DNA of 64,000 nt from Geomonas oryzae (GCF_004117875.1 NZ_RAHW01000005.1:124001-188000); one strand, 5' to 3'; positions 7,387 through 16,985 are shown, counted from the stretch's first letter. Numbers and translations: made by a program. Notes: a model not told the origin generated them from the letters alone.

Positions 7387-8328
7387 ATGGAACCGAACAG
7401 CAAGATACTTCTGGAAAGCGGCACCAACGAACTGGAAATAGTCGAATTCAGGATCGACGAGATGGACGCCAAGGGAAACGTCGTTCCCTGCTACTTCGGC
7501 GTCAACGTGGCGAAGGTACGCGAGATCATCCGCCTCCCGGAGATCCGCAAGGTGGTGAACGCGAACGCCTCGGTGAGCGGCATGATCAAGCTGCGCGACC
7601 AGGTGATCACCCTGATCGACCTGTCCCGCGCGCTCAACAAGAATACCGAGGGGATCCCGGCGGACCGGGTCATCGTCCTCGAGTTCAACCGGATCGTGGT
7701 GGGCATCCAGGTCCATTCGGTCTCCCGCATCTATCGCATCTCGTGGGAGAACGTGGAGCCCCCGGTCAAGGCGATCCACGACGCGAACATAACGGGCGTC
7801 GTAAAGATGGAGGACCGCATCATCCTGATCCTCGACTTCGAGAAGATCATCGGCGAACTATCCTCGACCATGGCGCTCGCCGCCCCGGGAGAGGATCTGA
7901 TGCTCGCGCACTCGACCGCGAACCGCGGCGCGAAGACCATCCTGGTCGCCGACGACTCGGCCTTCATCAGGAGAACCATGTGCGGGTCGCTCAGGGAAGC
8001 GGGTTACCGGGTGGTGGAAGCGGAAAACGGCGAGGAGGCGTGGGAGCACGTGCAGGCGGTACGCGAGAAATGCAAGGGAACCGGTGAGCCGTTCGCCAAC
8101 CAGCTGAGCCTCGTCATCACCGATATCGAGATGCCCCGCATGGACGGGCTGCACCTGACGGCGCTGATCCGCAAGGAGGCGGACCTGGAGTACCTGCCGG
8201 TGGTCATCTTCTCGTCGCTTGCCAGCGAGGACAACAAGATGAAGTGGCGCAACCTGGGGGCGAGCGACATCCTCACCAAGCCGGACCTGCCGAACCTGGT
8301 GCAAAAGGCGGACACCCTTGTCCTTTGA
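7387..8328 (+). CDS. cheV: Chemotaxis coupling protein CheV
   Basis: 313 residues: a CheW-like domain (about 15-160, with FRIDE, VNVAKVREII and KLRDQVITLIDLSRAL) followed by a receiver domain (about 183-310). The receiver keeps the acidic pair (VADDSAF), the phospho-acceptor Asp near 248 (VITDIEMPRMDG), the Ser after beta-4 (IFSSLA) and the conserved Lys (LTKPD). CheV links chemoreceptors to CheA and can damp signalling when phosphorylated. There are no other che genes beside it, so it serves a pathway encoded elsewhere. The start has a GGGGGG ribosome site. The downstream glycosyltransferase start overlaps its end by 11 bases. Confidence 0.92.
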   Translation: MEPNSKILLESGTNELEIVEFRIDEMDAKGNVVPCYFGVNVAKVREIIRLPEIRKVVNANASVSGMIKLRDQVITLIDLSRALNKNTEGIPADRVIVLEFNRIVVGIQVHSVSRIYRISWENVEPPVKAIHDANITGVVKMEDRIILILDFEKIIGELSSTMALAAPGEDLMLAHSTANRGAKTILVADDSAFIRRTMCGSLREAGYRVVEAENGEEAWEHVQAVREKCKGTGEPFANQLSLVITDIEMPRMDGLHLTALIRKEADLEYLPVVIFSSLASEDNKMKWRNLGASDILTKPDLPNLVQKADTLVL

Positions 8329-9358
8329 GCCGTCCCCCGAGCTGTCGGTCATCGTGCCGTTTTACAACGAGGAGGGGAACGTGGCTCCCTTCCTCACGGC
8401 GCTCTCCCGGCAGCAGGGGGTACGCCTGGAGGTGATCCTTTCGGACGGCGCCTCCAGCGACCGCGGCAGAGATGAGGCGGAGCGGTTATCGGGCAAGCTC
8501 CCCTTTCCCGTCAGGGTTATCGAGGGGGAGAAGGGGCGCGCGGGACAGTTGAACCGCGGTGCCCTAACGGCACGGGGGGCGACGCTCCTTTTCCTGCATA
8601 TCGATTCTTACTTCGAGGACACGCTCGCCCTGCGCAGGGGGCTTGACGCGCTTGCGGCGGCGGGAGCGGCGCGGGCCGCCGGACGCTTCGCCCTAAGTTT
8701 CGACTTTGCCGGACCGACCCCGCTCCCCTACCGTTTCTACGGACAAAAAGCGACCCTGGACCGCCCGGGATGTATCCACGGCGACCAGGGTTTTCTTATC
8801 GGCCGCGCCTTCTTCGAGGAGGCGGGGCCCTTCGACGCCGTCCTGCCGCTCATGGAAGACACTTTTTTCGCCGAGCGCGTGCGGAGGATGGGGCGCTGGC
8901 TCCTCCTGCCGGCCCGCATCAGCACCTCGCCGCGCCGCTTCCTCGCCGAGGGGCTCCTCCCCCGTCAATCGCTGAACGCGGTGCTGATGAACCTCGCCCA
9001 CACCGGGCATCTGCAGTTGATTCACGACCTGAAAAAAAGTTACCGCAGCCAGGATGCGACGGGGAAGCTCAGGCTCAGACCGTTTCTCGCGCCGCTCGCC
9101 GAGGCGATCCGCGCGCTGCCGCGCGAAGAGAGGCGCCGCCTGTGGCGCGAGACCGGCGCCTACGTGAGGGGGAACGCCTGGCAGCTCGCCCTTTTCCTGG
9201 ACGTCCTGACCGGTGCGCTCGAGGCGGGCAAGGGGGGAAGGTTTCTGCTTCTTTACGACCGCTTCGCGGCGCGGCTCATCGACAACCGCGCCGGGGACCT
9301 GGGAGCGGCGCTCCTCACCAGGCTCTGGCTGAGGCTCACCCTCGCAACCCTCCCCTAG
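8318..9358 (+). CDS. Family 2 glycosyltransferase
   Basis: 346 residues from a TTG that overlaps the end of cheV. The GT-A fold is recognisable: ELSVIVPFYNEEGNV at the N-terminus, SDGASSDRGRDEA for nucleotide-sugar binding, the HIDSYFED metal site, and a C-terminal PLMEDTFFAERVRRMG containing the likely catalytic acidic residues. The HIDSYF and GDQGFLIGRAFFEE wording resembles the TIGR04283-type glycosyltransferases. No membrane helix is evident, so it is probably cytoplasmic. The acceptor is unknown. Its last 4 bases overlap the convergent REC-PilZ gene. Confidence 0.82.
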   Translation: MSFEPSPELSVIVPFYNEEGNVAPFLTALSRQQGVRLEVILSDGASSDRGRDEAERLSGKLPFPVRVIEGEKGRAGQLNRGALTARGATLLFLHIDSYFEDTLALRRGLDALAAAGAARAAGRFALSFDFAGPTPLPYRFYGQKATLDRPGCIHGDQGFLIGRAFFEEAGPFDAVLPLMEDTFFAERVRRMGRWLLLPARISTSPRRFLAEGLLPRQSLNAVLMNLAHTGHLQLIHDLKKSYRSQDATGKLRLRPFLAPLAEAIRALPREERRRLWRETGAYVRGNAWQLALFLDVLTGALEAGKGGRFLLLYDRFAARLIDNRAGDLGAALLTRLWLRLTLATLP

Positions 9359-10059
9359 CGCATCCCCTCAACGTAACTCTTCAGCTCGTCGCACTGCCAC
9401 GGCTCGAGTTCTAGCAGTTCCACACCGAACCCCGCCGGCAACCCCTTGTGCACCCGGCTCCCCTCCTCGTTCACCCAGGCCACCCGTCCCTGCACCTCGA
9501 ACAGGGGGAGCTTCGCCGTTTCCAGGTAGAAGGCGAGGCGCAGCTTCTGGTGCAAAAGCACCGTTTCGCGGCTCGCCACGAAGAGTCCGCCGTCGCCGAT
9601 GTCGAGGGCGTGGGCGCCGACCGGAGCGCCGTCCAGGAGAAAAAGAAGCGGGATCTGGCAGGGGACCCTCTGCTCGCGTCGCTCGACGCCGGCGGTGTAC
9701 TTGTGGGCCATATCGAGGAAGAGGCGGCGGTCGACCGGCTTGGTCAGGAAGTCGTCGCAGCCGGCCTGGGCGGCGCGCGCCCGGTCCTGTTCGTTGCCGG
9801 CGGTGGTCAGCATGACGACGGGGATGCCGCAGAGGAAGGGATCGGCCTTAAGAAGGGCACAGCAGGAGATGCCGTCCATGACCGGCATGTTGAAGTCCAT
9901 GAAGACCAGATCGGGCGGGTCTTTCCGGATCAACTCGAGCGCCTCCAGGCCGTTGCCGGCCGTGACGACCTCGACATGGGAACACTTCAGAAAGCTCTTC
10001 TCCAGCTCCAGGATCAGCTTCGTATCGTCAACCAGCATGATCTTCGCTTTGGTACTCAC
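9355..10059 (-). CDS. Response regulator with receiver and PilZ domains
   Basis: 234 residues from a GTG preceded by GGGAGG. The receiver domain (about 5-122) has DD at 11-12, the phospho-acceptor Asp55 (VFMDFNMPVMDG), Thr (MLTTAG) and Lys107 (LTKPVD). The PilZ domain begins with RREQR at 127-131 and has DIGDGG at 153-158 in place of DxSxxG (Gly for Ser). It joins two-component phosphorylation with likely c-di-GMP binding in one small protein without a DNA-binding domain. No kinase gene is adjacent. It shares a 4-base end overlap with the convergent glycosyltransferase gene. Confidence 0.88.
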   Translation of the reverse strand: MSTKAKIMLVDDTKLILELEKSFLKCSHVEVVTAGNGLEALELIRKDPPDLVFMDFNMPVMDGISCCALLKADPFLCGIPVVMLTTAGNEQDRARAAQAGCDDFLTKPVDRRLFLDMAHKYTAGVERREQRVPCQIPLLFLLDGAPVGAHALDIGDGGLFVASRETVLLHQKLRLAFYLETAKLPLFEVQGRVAWVNEEGSRVHKGLPAGFGVELLELEPWQCDELKSYVEGMR

Positions 10060-10162
10060 GCCTATTCCCTCCCGGTCAGTTCATATCAGTGGGAAGCCGA
10101 TGCAGCCGGCCACCCGTTCATTAATCAATATCATGGCAGGTTTGTCAAGGTGACAACAGCTA

Positions 10163-11032
10163 TCAGACCACAAGGCGTACCAGCTCGGGAACGGTCCGGA
10201 TGGTAAGCGGTGTCGGGCAGACGTAATCGCCATCCAGCTGTACAGCCTTCGCCCCGGAGAGTTCGAGCTCTTCCGCGCTGAAAGAGGTGACGTTCCGGCT
10301 GTAGACGGCCGTGCCGTTTAAAAGCCCCAGGGCGAGCCCCAAATAGGCGAGACGCCCCCCGCTGATGCAGAGCACCTGGAAGCCCGGGGTGAAGAGGTCC
10401 GCTTCGGGGGCCAGGACGAAGTCCCCGCCGTACTTCGCGGCGTTGCAGACGATGACGCCGTGGCAGGTGACGCTTTTCCCTCCCCCGGTGACGGTGAGCT
10501 GCGACGCGTCCCAGTCCCTCAAGTTGCGCAGCGCCGAGAGGAGGTAGGCCCCCTTGCCGATGGCGCGCTTCTCGGAGAGGCGCACGTCGCGCACCACGGC
10601 GCCGTCGAAACCGGCGCCCGCCATGAGCACGAAGCGCCTCTTTTCGCCGTCGCGCTCCACCTCTCCCACGGAAACGGGGCGCGACTCGCCGCGGGCCAGG
10701 CGACCGAGCGCTTCGTCGATGGAGGAGATGTCGAGTTCGCGCGCGAGCACGTTAGAGGTGCCAAGGGGAATCACGCCCAGGGTCGCCGCCCCGGGGACGA
10801 GCCCGTTCAGGACGCCGTTGATGGTGCCGTCCCCCCCCGCCACCACGATGAGCGGATCACTCTCCTCGACGCAGATGCGGGAGGCGAAGAGGGCCGGGTC
10901 GGCGGCGCTTTGCGTCGGCATGAGCGTGGGCTCGAGCCCGCGCTCCTTGAGGCCTGCCATGATCAGGTCGACCTTTTGCTGCGAAAAGGTCCCCGAGGTG
11001 GGGTTTACGATGAGGAAACAGCGTCCGGACAA
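10163..11032 (-). CDS. Diacylglycerol/lipid kinase family protein
   Basis: 289 residues beginning at TTG, five bases behind GGAGGT. The N-terminal ATP-binding domain shows FLIVNPTSG and the signature VVAGGDGTINGVLNGL (about residues 80-95), followed by LGVIPLGTSNVLAREL. The C-terminal beta-sandwich shows GAGFDGAVVRDV. These mark the DAGK/YegS/BmrU lipid kinase family that phosphorylates membrane lipids in recycling or synthesis. The length agrees with YegS-type enzymes. The exact lipid substrate is not readable. A probable terminator of the upstream gene lies just before it. Confidence 0.9.
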   Translation of the reverse strand: MSGRCFLIVNPTSGTFSQQKVDLIMAGLKERGLEPTLMPTQSAADPALFASRICVEESDPLIVVAGGDGTINGVLNGLVPGAATLGVIPLGTSNVLARELDISSIDEALGRLARGESRPVSVGEVERDGEKRRFVLMAGAGFDGAVVRDVRLSEKRAIGKGAYLLSALRNLRDWDASQLTVTGGGKSVTCHGVIVCNAAKYGGDFVLAPEADLFTPGFQVLCISGGRLAYLGLALGLLNGTAVYSRNVTSFSAEELELSGAKAVQLDGDYVCPTPLTIRTVPELVRLVV

Positions 11033-11046
11033 GAAGCACCTCCACG

Positions 11047-11071
11047 AAAAAGGGGCCGCAACAGCGCCCCC
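11047..11071 (-). terminator. Possible terminator between the Lon-related protease and the lipid kinase
   Basis: On the minus strand a short GC stem with one bulge (11052-11058 with 11064-11070) is followed by five U residues (complement of 11047-11051). It sits directly before the lipid kinase ribosome site, so it could attenuate read-through. Confidence 0.45.
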
Positions 11072-11124
11072 CGGAAGGTAGCAAAAACACCATCTGATTA
11101 CAAGGGGTTTGCAGGGGCTTCCCG

Positions 11125-13581
11125 TCAGGGATGCTCCGGCTCTTTCACCTGCTCGGGAAGTCTCGCCGGCTCGTCCTTTTCCCTTTCGGGCTGCTGGAAC
11201 TTGCGCATGTTCTCGAGCATGGTCTTAAGCCTCTTCTGCACCAGGAAGTTGACGCTCCCCTCGGGGTAGCTGCCGTCCTCGGCCGGCCTTCCGGCGGGAA
11301 CGCCGGTGAGGATCTCGATCCCCTCCTCCACCTCGGAGACGCTCCAGACGTGGAACATCCCGTCGGAGACCGCCTGCACCACCTCGTCGCTCAGCATCAG
11401 GTTCTGCTCGTTGATCTTCGGGATGATGACCCCCTGCTCGCCGGTCAGCCCCTTCGCCTTGCAGACGTTGAAGAACCCCTCGATCTTGTAGTTCACCCCG
11501 CCTATGGGCTGGATCTGCCCGTGCTGGTTGACGCTCCCGGTGACCGCGATCCCCTGCTTGACCGCTAGCCCCGAGAAGGCGGAGAGGAGGCCGTAGAGCT
11601 CGGCCGAGGAGGCGCTGTCCCCCTCGATCCCCTCGTAGGACTGCTCGAAGCAGATATGCGCCGAGAAGGAGAGCGGCTGTTCCTGCCCGAACTTCCCGGC
11701 CAGGTAGCCGGTAAGGATCAGCACCCCCTTGTCGTGGATCGGGCCGGAGAGCTTCACCTCGCGCTCGATGTTCACCATGCCTGCGCGTCCCTGGGAGACG
11801 CGTATGGTGAGGCGCGAGGGACGCCCGAAGGTGTAGTCACCCATGGTGATCACGGAGAGTCCGTTCACCTGCCCGACGACGCTCCCCTTGGTGTCGCACA
11901 GGATCACCCCCTGGGCTAGGAGCTCCTGGATGCGCTCCTCGATGCGGTTCGAGCGGTAGGTGCTCTCCTGGATCGCCCGCTTCACCCAGCTGCGGTCCAC
12001 GACCTGCGCGCCGTCGCGCTTGGCCCAATAGCTCGACTCCCGGATCAGGTCGGAGAGCTCCATGAAGTGGGAGGAAAGCCGCGTCTGGTCCTCGACCATG
12101 CGCGAGGCGTGCTCCAGGAGGGCAGCGACGCCGGTCGGGTCGAATGGGAGCAGCCCCTCCGTGCAGCAGTGGGCGGCGACGAAGAGGGCGTAGTCCTGCA
12201 TGACGTCCGGGGTGCGGCTGATGTGGCTGTCGAAATCGGCCTTCACCTTGAAGAACTTCCGGTAGTCCGGCTCTAGGTAGAAGAGAAGGTAGTAGATCCA
12301 GAGCGACCCGATCATGATGATCTTCGCGTCCAACGGGATCGGCTCGGGTTTCAGGGACACCACGGTCATGAAGCGGTACTGCTCGAGGACGTCCTCGATC
12401 TTTATCTCCATGTTCCTGATGCAGCGTTTGAGCGACTCCCAGGCGAAGGGGTTGATGAGCACCTCGCGCGCGTCGAGGACGAGGTAGCCGCCGTTGGCGC
12501 GGTGCAGGGCGCCGGGCTTTATGAGTGTGAAGTTGGTGGTCGCCACCCCCCCCATCTGCATGACGTTCTCGATGCGCCCGAAGAGGTTGTTGTAGGTCGG
12601 GTTCGACTCGAAGACCACGGGGGCGCCGATGTCCGGGTTGTTCTCGACGAGGACGTTCACCTCGTAGCGCTCGAAGGTCGGCTCCTGTTTCGGGAGCTTG
12701 AGACCGGGAATCTGCGGCGGCGCCGCCTGGGGCTTGAAGTCCTCCAGGTTCAAAAGGAGGTCCTCCTGCACGCTCTCCAGGTACTCCTGGACCTTGGCGA
12801 ACCCCTGGTACTTCTCCTTGAGCGGGTTCAGGTGGTGCCCGACCGCGGCGAGCCCGAGTTCGCGGTCCAGAAGCGCCAGGGCGTCGCGCAGCGCCTTCTC
12901 GTTCTCGCGCACCTGGCGCAGGGCGTCGTTCAGCTTCTCGGTGAGCTCGCGCCCCACGGTGTCGAGCTTCTCCCGCTCGTCCTTCTCGAGCGCCTCGTAC
13001 TCCTCCTGGGTGAAGTTACGCCCCTCCTTCTGCGGCACGATGACGAGCCCGGAGACGGTGCGCTGCAGGGCGAAGCCGCGCTCACCCGCCTCGGACTCGA
13101 GTTCGGAGAAGATCTCGCCGTTTCTCTCCTGGAACTGCTCGATGATGCCGACCCGGTTGGTCTCGTACTCCTTGCTTTCGAGCGCGGTCGGGACGTTGGC
13201 GCGCATGTAGTCGAGGAGTTCGCGCATGTCGGCGGCGAAGCCACGTCCCATGCCCGCCGGCAGGGCGAGGGCTATGGGCGCGTCCGGGGTGTGGAAGTTG
13301 TTGACGTAGCACCAGTCGCTCGGGGGGCAGGTGTCCTTGACGAACTTCTTCAGCATCTGCCGGATCGTGGAGGTCCGCCCCGTGCCCGGCTCGCCGGCGA
13401 GGAAGATGTTGAAGCCGCTGTTGGGCATGCCCAGACCGAACTCGATGGCGGCAATGGCGCGGTCCTGGCTGATGTTGCGTTCGATGTTCGCGATTTCTTC
13501 TGTGGTCTTGAAATTGAAAAGGGCGGGGTCACATACCCAGCGGAGCTTCTCTACGGGGACTCTGTTAGCGGTTTCGGACAT
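11125..13581 (-). CDS. Lon-related ATP-dependent protease (AAA_32/Lon C-terminal type)
   Basis: 818 residues, AGGAGG five bases before ATG. The Walker A motif is GEPGTGRTS at 63-71, with Arg in place of the usual Lys, as is common in this Lon-related family. A long helical insertion follows (about 150-290). The C-terminal Lon peptidase domain contains the catalytic Ser656 in EGDSASSAELY and Lys699 in GGVNYKIEGF; the 43-residue spacing equals that of classical Lon. It lacks the classical Lon N-terminal domain. A classical Lon is encoded at 38631-40949, so the organism has both. Targets unknown. It follows lipB by 30 bases and may be co-transcribed with it. Confidence 0.92.
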   Translation of the reverse strand: MSETANRVPVEKLRWVCDPALFNFKTTEEIANIERNISQDRAIAAIEFGLGMPNSGFNIFLAGEPGTGRTSTIRQMLKKFVKDTCPPSDWCYVNNFHTPDAPIALALPAGMGRGFAADMRELLDYMRANVPTALESKEYETNRVGIIEQFQERNGEIFSELESEAGERGFALQRTVSGLVIVPQKEGRNFTQEEYEALEKDEREKLDTVGRELTEKLNDALRQVRENEKALRDALALLDRELGLAAVGHHLNPLKEKYQGFAKVQEYLESVQEDLLLNLEDFKPQAAPPQIPGLKLPKQEPTFERYEVNVLVENNPDIGAPVVFESNPTYNNLFGRIENVMQMGGVATTNFTLIKPGALHRANGGYLVLDAREVLINPFAWESLKRCIRNMEIKIEDVLEQYRFMTVVSLKPEPIPLDAKIIMIGSLWIYYLLFYLEPDYRKFFKVKADFDSHISRTPDVMQDYALFVAAHCCTEGLLPFDPTGVAALLEHASRMVEDQTRLSSHFMELSDLIRESSYWAKRDGAQVVDRSWVKRAIQESTYRSNRIEERIQELLAQGVILCDTKGSVVGQVNGLSVITMGDYTFGRPSRLTIRVSQGRAGMVNIEREVKLSGPIHDKGVLILTGYLAGKFGQEQPLSFSAHICFEQSYEGIEGDSASSAELYGLLSAFSGLAVKQGIAVTGSVNQHGQIQPIGGVNYKIEGFFNVCKAKGLTGEQGVIIPKINEQNLMLSDEVVQAVSDGMFHVWSVSEVEEGIEILTGVPAGRPAEDGSYPEGSVNFLVQKRLKTMLENMRKFQQPEREKDEPARLPEQVKEPEHP

Positions 13582-13611
13582 GTGAGCCTCCTTGCAAGCG
13601 GCTGTGGGGGG

Positions 13612-14229
13612 TTACCGGGACGGCAGGTGCGTGTTCAAGAGCGTCTCGAAGCGGGCTGTGGCAAGTTGTTTCAGCTCCCCCACCGCCACCTCCTCACCGC
13701 GTTCAAGGGATATGGAGGTGATGCGGCAGTCGCGCATGCCGCAGGGGTTGATGCTTTGAAAGGGGGAGATGTCGGGGGCGACGTTCAGGCAAAAGCCGTG
13801 CATCGATACCCAGCGGCGCACGCCGACGCCGATGGCGGCGATCTTCCCCCCGGCGGTCCAGACCCCCGTCTTCCCCGGGACGGTGAACCCGGCGACGCCC
13901 TGGCTGCCGCACATCTCGATGAGAAAGAGTTCCAGGAAGCGGAGGTAGCGGTGCAGGTCGCGTCCGCGCCGTCCGAGATCGAGGATGGGGTAACCGACCA
14001 GTTGGCCGGGGCCGTGGTAGGTGACGTCGCCTCCCCGGTTGACCCGGTGCGCCGTTATCGCGGGATCGAGCAGGTTGCCGTTGTCGCCGCCGGCGCCGAT
14101 GGTGTAGACGGGGGTGTGTTCGAGAAGGATGAGAGTCTCCTCCCCCCCCTGTTGCACTTCGCCTACCAGGCGCTCCTGCAAGGCGAGCGCCTCCGGGTAA
14201 CCGATCACCCTAGCGTCGTGAACGACCAT
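13612..14229 (-). CDS. lipB: Octanoyltransferase LipB (lipoate biosynthesis)
   Basis: 205 residues. LipB moves octanoyl from acyl carrier protein to lipoyl domains. Visible signatures are RGGDVTYHGPGQLVGYPI (about 67-84), the catalytic Lys in GGKIAAIGVGVRRW and the catalytic Cys in INPCGMRDCRIT. Its ATG starts one base behind the lpdA stop, so it is translationally coupled to the 2-oxoglutarate dehydrogenase genes whose SucB lipoyl domain is its substrate. This is a clear functional cluster. No lipA is in the window. Confidence 0.95.
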   Translation of the reverse strand: MVVHDARVIGYPEALALQERLVGEVQQGGEETLILLEHTPVYTIGAGGDNGNLLDPAITAHRVNRGGDVTYHGPGQLVGYPILDLGRRGRDLHRYLRFLELFLIEMCGSQGVAGFTVPGKTGVWTAGGKIAAIGVGVRRWVSMHGFCLNVAPDISPFQSINPCGMRDCRITSISLERGEEVAVGELKQLATARFETLLNTHLPSR

Positions 14230-14230
14230 G

Positions 14231-15637
14231 TCAGCCGTGGATGGCGCGCTTGTCGAGGTCGAGCGCCGCCTCCTTCATCGCCTCGGAGAGGGTGGGATGG
14301 CCGTGCACGGTGAGGGCGATGTCCTCGCCGCTGCCGCCGAAGCTCATCACGGTGACCGCCTCGGCGATCATGTCGGAAGCGCGGGGCCCCAAGATGTGTA
14401 CGCCTAGAAGCCGCCCCCCCTTCTCCTCGGTGAGGAGCTTCACGAACCCTTCGGTCTCGTCCATGCACTTGGCGCGGCCGTTCGCCATGAAGTTGAATTT
14501 GCCCGCCTTGTAGGCGATACCCTCCTCCTTGAGCGCCTCTTCGGTCTTGCCGACCGAGGCCGCCTCGGGCCAGGTGTAGCAGACGCCGGGGATGCAGCCG
14601 TAATCGACCTGGCTCGGCTCGCCGTGCATCCGCTCGACGCAGACCGCCCCCTCCTCCATCGCCTTGTGGGCGAGCATGGGACCTGCGATCAGGTCGCCTA
14701 TGGCGTAGATCCCGGCGACGTTCGTGGCATAGTCGGCGTCGACCTTGATGCGGCTGCCGTCCATCGCGATGCCGAGCCCCTCCAGGTTCAGCCCGCCGGT
14801 AAGCGGCCTGCGCCCGACCGCGACGAGGACCTTGTCGCAAAGGATCTCCTGAGGCCCGCCTTCCCCCTCGATGCGCGCGGCGAGGCGTCCCTCCTTCTTC
14901 TCGACGCCGGCCACCTTGGCACCCAGCATGAACTGCATCCCCTGCTTCTTGAGCGAGCGCAGGAGCGCCTCGGCCACCTGGCCGTCGCTCCCCGCGACAA
15001 GGCGCGGCAAAAGCTCGACCACGGTCACCTTGGCGCCCAGCCTCAGCCACACCGAGCCGAGTTCGAGGCCTATGTACCCTCCCCCCACGACGAGCAGGTG
15101 CTCCGGGACCGAGGTGAAGGAAAGCGCCTCGCGGGCGGAGACGACACCTTCGCCGTCAAAGGGAAGGAACGGGAGTTGTACGGCGTCGCTGCCGGTGGCG
15201 ATGATCACCTTCTTGCCGGAGATGATGGTGTTCTGCTCACCCTTCACCTCGACCCGGTGCGTGCCGCTCTCAGGCGCAAGCATGGTCGCCGTGCCGAGAA
15301 AGCTCGTGATGCCGTTTTTCTTGAAGAGATAGGCTATGCCGTCGGTGAGCTTCTTAACGACATCTTCCTTGCGCGCCATCATGCGGGAAAGGTTGAGGAC
15401 GGGTGGCTGCACCTCGATGCCGTGGCCGGCGAAGCGGTGCAGCGCCAGGTGGTAGAGTTCGCTCGAGTCGAGGAGCGCCTTGCTCGGGATGCACCCCTCG
15501 TTAAGGCAGACGCCCCCCATGGAGCCGCGCTTCTCGACGACGGCGACCTTCATGCCGAACTGGGCGCCCCTGATGGCGGCGACGTACCCGCCGGGGCCGG
15601 CGCCGATTACTATGAGATCGAAGTTTTCTTCGGACAT
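14231..15637 (-). CDS. lpdA: Dihydrolipoyl dehydrogenase (E3)
   Basis: 468 residues from the internal ATG that has GGAGGG six bases upstream; a longer in-frame start at 15682 lacks a ribosome site. It has the FAD-binding GAGPGGYVAAIRGAQ, the redox disulfide GGVCLNEGCIPSK, the NAD-binding GGGYIGLELGSV, an FAD-phosphate ATG/AIGD element (YAIGDLIAG), and the C-terminal catalytic HxxxxE (VHGHPTLSEAM). E3 re-oxidises the lipoyl group of the 2-oxoglutarate dehydrogenase complex and passes electrons to NAD+. It sits between sucB and lipB on one transcript (53-base gap to sucB). Confidence 0.95.
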   Translation of the reverse strand: MSEENFDLIVIGAGPGGYVAAIRGAQFGMKVAVVEKRGSMGGVCLNEGCIPSKALLDSSELYHLALHRFAGHGIEVQPPVLNLSRMMARKEDVVKKLTDGIAYLFKKNGITSFLGTATMLAPESGTHRVEVKGEQNTIISGKKVIIATGSDAVQLPFLPFDGEGVVSAREALSFTSVPEHLLVVGGGYIGLELGSVWLRLGAKVTVVELLPRLVAGSDGQVAEALLRSLKKQGMQFMLGAKVAGVEKKEGRLAARIEGEGGPQEILCDKVLVAVGRRPLTGGLNLEGLGIAMDGSRIKVDADYATNVAGIYAIGDLIAGPMLAHKAMEEGAVCVERMHGEPSQVDYGCIPGVCYTWPEAASVGKTEEALKEEGIAYKAGKFNFMANGRAKCMDETEGFVKLLTEEKGGRLLGVHILGPRASDMIAEAVTVMSFGGSGEDIALTVHGHPTLSEAMKEAALDLDKRAIHG

Positions 15638-15689
15638 GGTTTCCCTCCAGCTTGCATCGATTTCAGTTTCAGGTTGACTCACTTTGCTC

Positions 15690-16958
15690 CTAGCACTCGA
15701 GCAGCATCTCCTCCGGGTCCTCGATGTACTCCTTGACGAGCTTCAGGAAGCCGACCGCCCCCTTGCCGTCCACGATCCTGTGGTCGTATGAGAGTGCCAG
15801 GTACATCATCGGGCGCACGACGATCTGCCCGTCCACCACCACGGCGCGCTCCTGGATGTTGTGCATCCCCAGCACACCGGACTGGGGCGGGTTCAGGATC
15901 GGCGTGGAGAGCATGGAACCGTAAATGCCGCCGTTGGAGATGGTGAAGGTCCCCCCTTCGAGGTCGGAAAGGGCGATGCGGTTCGTGCGCACCTTTTCGG
16001 CGAACTCGGCGATGGCGAGCTCGATCTGGGCGAGCCCCATCTTCTCCGCGTCCCTCAAGACCGGCACCACCAGGCCGCGCTCGCCGCCGACCGCCACGCC
16101 GATGTCACAGAAGTTGTGGTAGACGATGTCGTCCCCCTCGATGCTGGCGTTCACGTCCGGGAACTCGGCAAGCGCGGCGCAGCAGGCGCGCACGAAGAGC
16201 GACATGAAACCGAGCTTCACGCCGTGGCGCTTTTGGAAGTGCTCGCCGTGCTTCTTTCTCAGCCTGATCACCTCGCTCATGTCCGCCTCGTTGAAGGTGG
16301 TGAGCATGGCGGTGTGCTGGCGCACCGAGACGAGGCGCTCGGCGATGCGCTTTCTGATCTGCGTCATCGGCTTGCGCACGATGCGCCCCTCTTCGGCCGC
16401 CTCCTTGGTCGCCGTTTTTTGCGGCGGGGTGGCGGGTGCCGCGGGGGGAGCCGTAACGGGCTTACTGGGGGTAGCCGGCGTCGACTCGACCGGGGCGGGC
16501 TTGACCGCGGCAGGTTGCGCCGCCTCTCCCTTCGCCGCCTGCGCCTTCATGAGGTCGTCGTTGGTGACCCGGCCGCCGCGGCCGCTTCCCTGGACCTCGC
16601 CCGGCTCCACGCCGAGCTCACGGGCCAGCTTGCGCCCCGACGGGGACATCGGGGGGGCGGCGCCTTGCGCTGCAGTTTTTTGTGGCGCCTGCGCGGCCGC
16701 GGGTTTGGGCGCCCCTTCGGTCTGGGCGCCGCGCGCGTCGATCGTCGCGATCACCGCGCCGATCTTCACCGTCTCTCCCTCGCCGGAGAGCACGGTCAGT
16801 ACGCCGTCCGCGTCGCTGGTCACCTCCAGGGTCACCTTGTCCGTCTCGATCTCGCACAGCGGCTCGTCCTTGGCCACCACGTCGCCCGTCTTCTTGAGCC
16901 ACCTGGCGATGACCGCCTCATAAACCGACTCGCCGACTGCCGGAACCTTGATATCCAT
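15690..16958 (-). CDS. sucB: 2-oxoglutarate dehydrogenase E2, dihydrolipoyllysine succinyltransferase
   Basis: 422 residues from the ATG that lies 6 bases behind GGGAG; an ATG two codons earlier touches the ribosome site. There is one lipoyl domain (about 1-75) with the lipoylated Lys in EIETDKVTLEV, an Ala/Pro linker, a peripheral subunit-binding domain (SPSGRKLARELGV and GSGRGGRVTNDDLM), a second Ala/Pro linker, and the catalytic acyltransferase domain ending in SYDHRIVDG with the catalytic His and Asp. Single-lipoyl architecture fits SucB rather than pyruvate dehydrogenase E2. It is separated from sucA by 182 bases that contain inverted heptamer arrays. Confidence 0.93.
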   Translation of the reverse strand: MDIKVPAVGESVYEAVIARWLKKTGDVVAKDEPLCEIETDKVTLEVTSDADGVLTVLSGEGETVKIGAVIATIDARGAQTEGAPKPAAAQAPQKTAAQGAAPPMSPSGRKLARELGVEPGEVQGSGRGGRVTNDDLMKAQAAKGEAAQPAAVKPAPVESTPATPSKPVTAPPAAPATPPQKTATKEAAEEGRIVRKPMTQIRKRIAERLVSVRQHTAMLTTFNEADMSEVIRLRKKHGEHFQKRHGVKLGFMSLFVRACCAALAEFPDVNASIEGDDIVYHNFCDIGVAVGGERGLVVPVLRDAEKMGLAQIELAIAEFAEKVRTNRIALSDLEGGTFTISNGGIYGSMLSTPILNPPQSGVLGMHNIQERAVVVDGQIVVRPMMYLALSYDHRIVDGKGAVGFLKLVKEYIEDPEEMLLEC

Positions 16959-16985
16959 GTGCATCTCCCTTTATTCTTAACGGCC

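Noticed and set aside
12502-14313. Open frame of 603 codons antisense to the Lon-related protease and lipB
   Set aside because: No motif, Val/Leu/Gly/Glu-rich shadow composition, both real genes have complete signatures.
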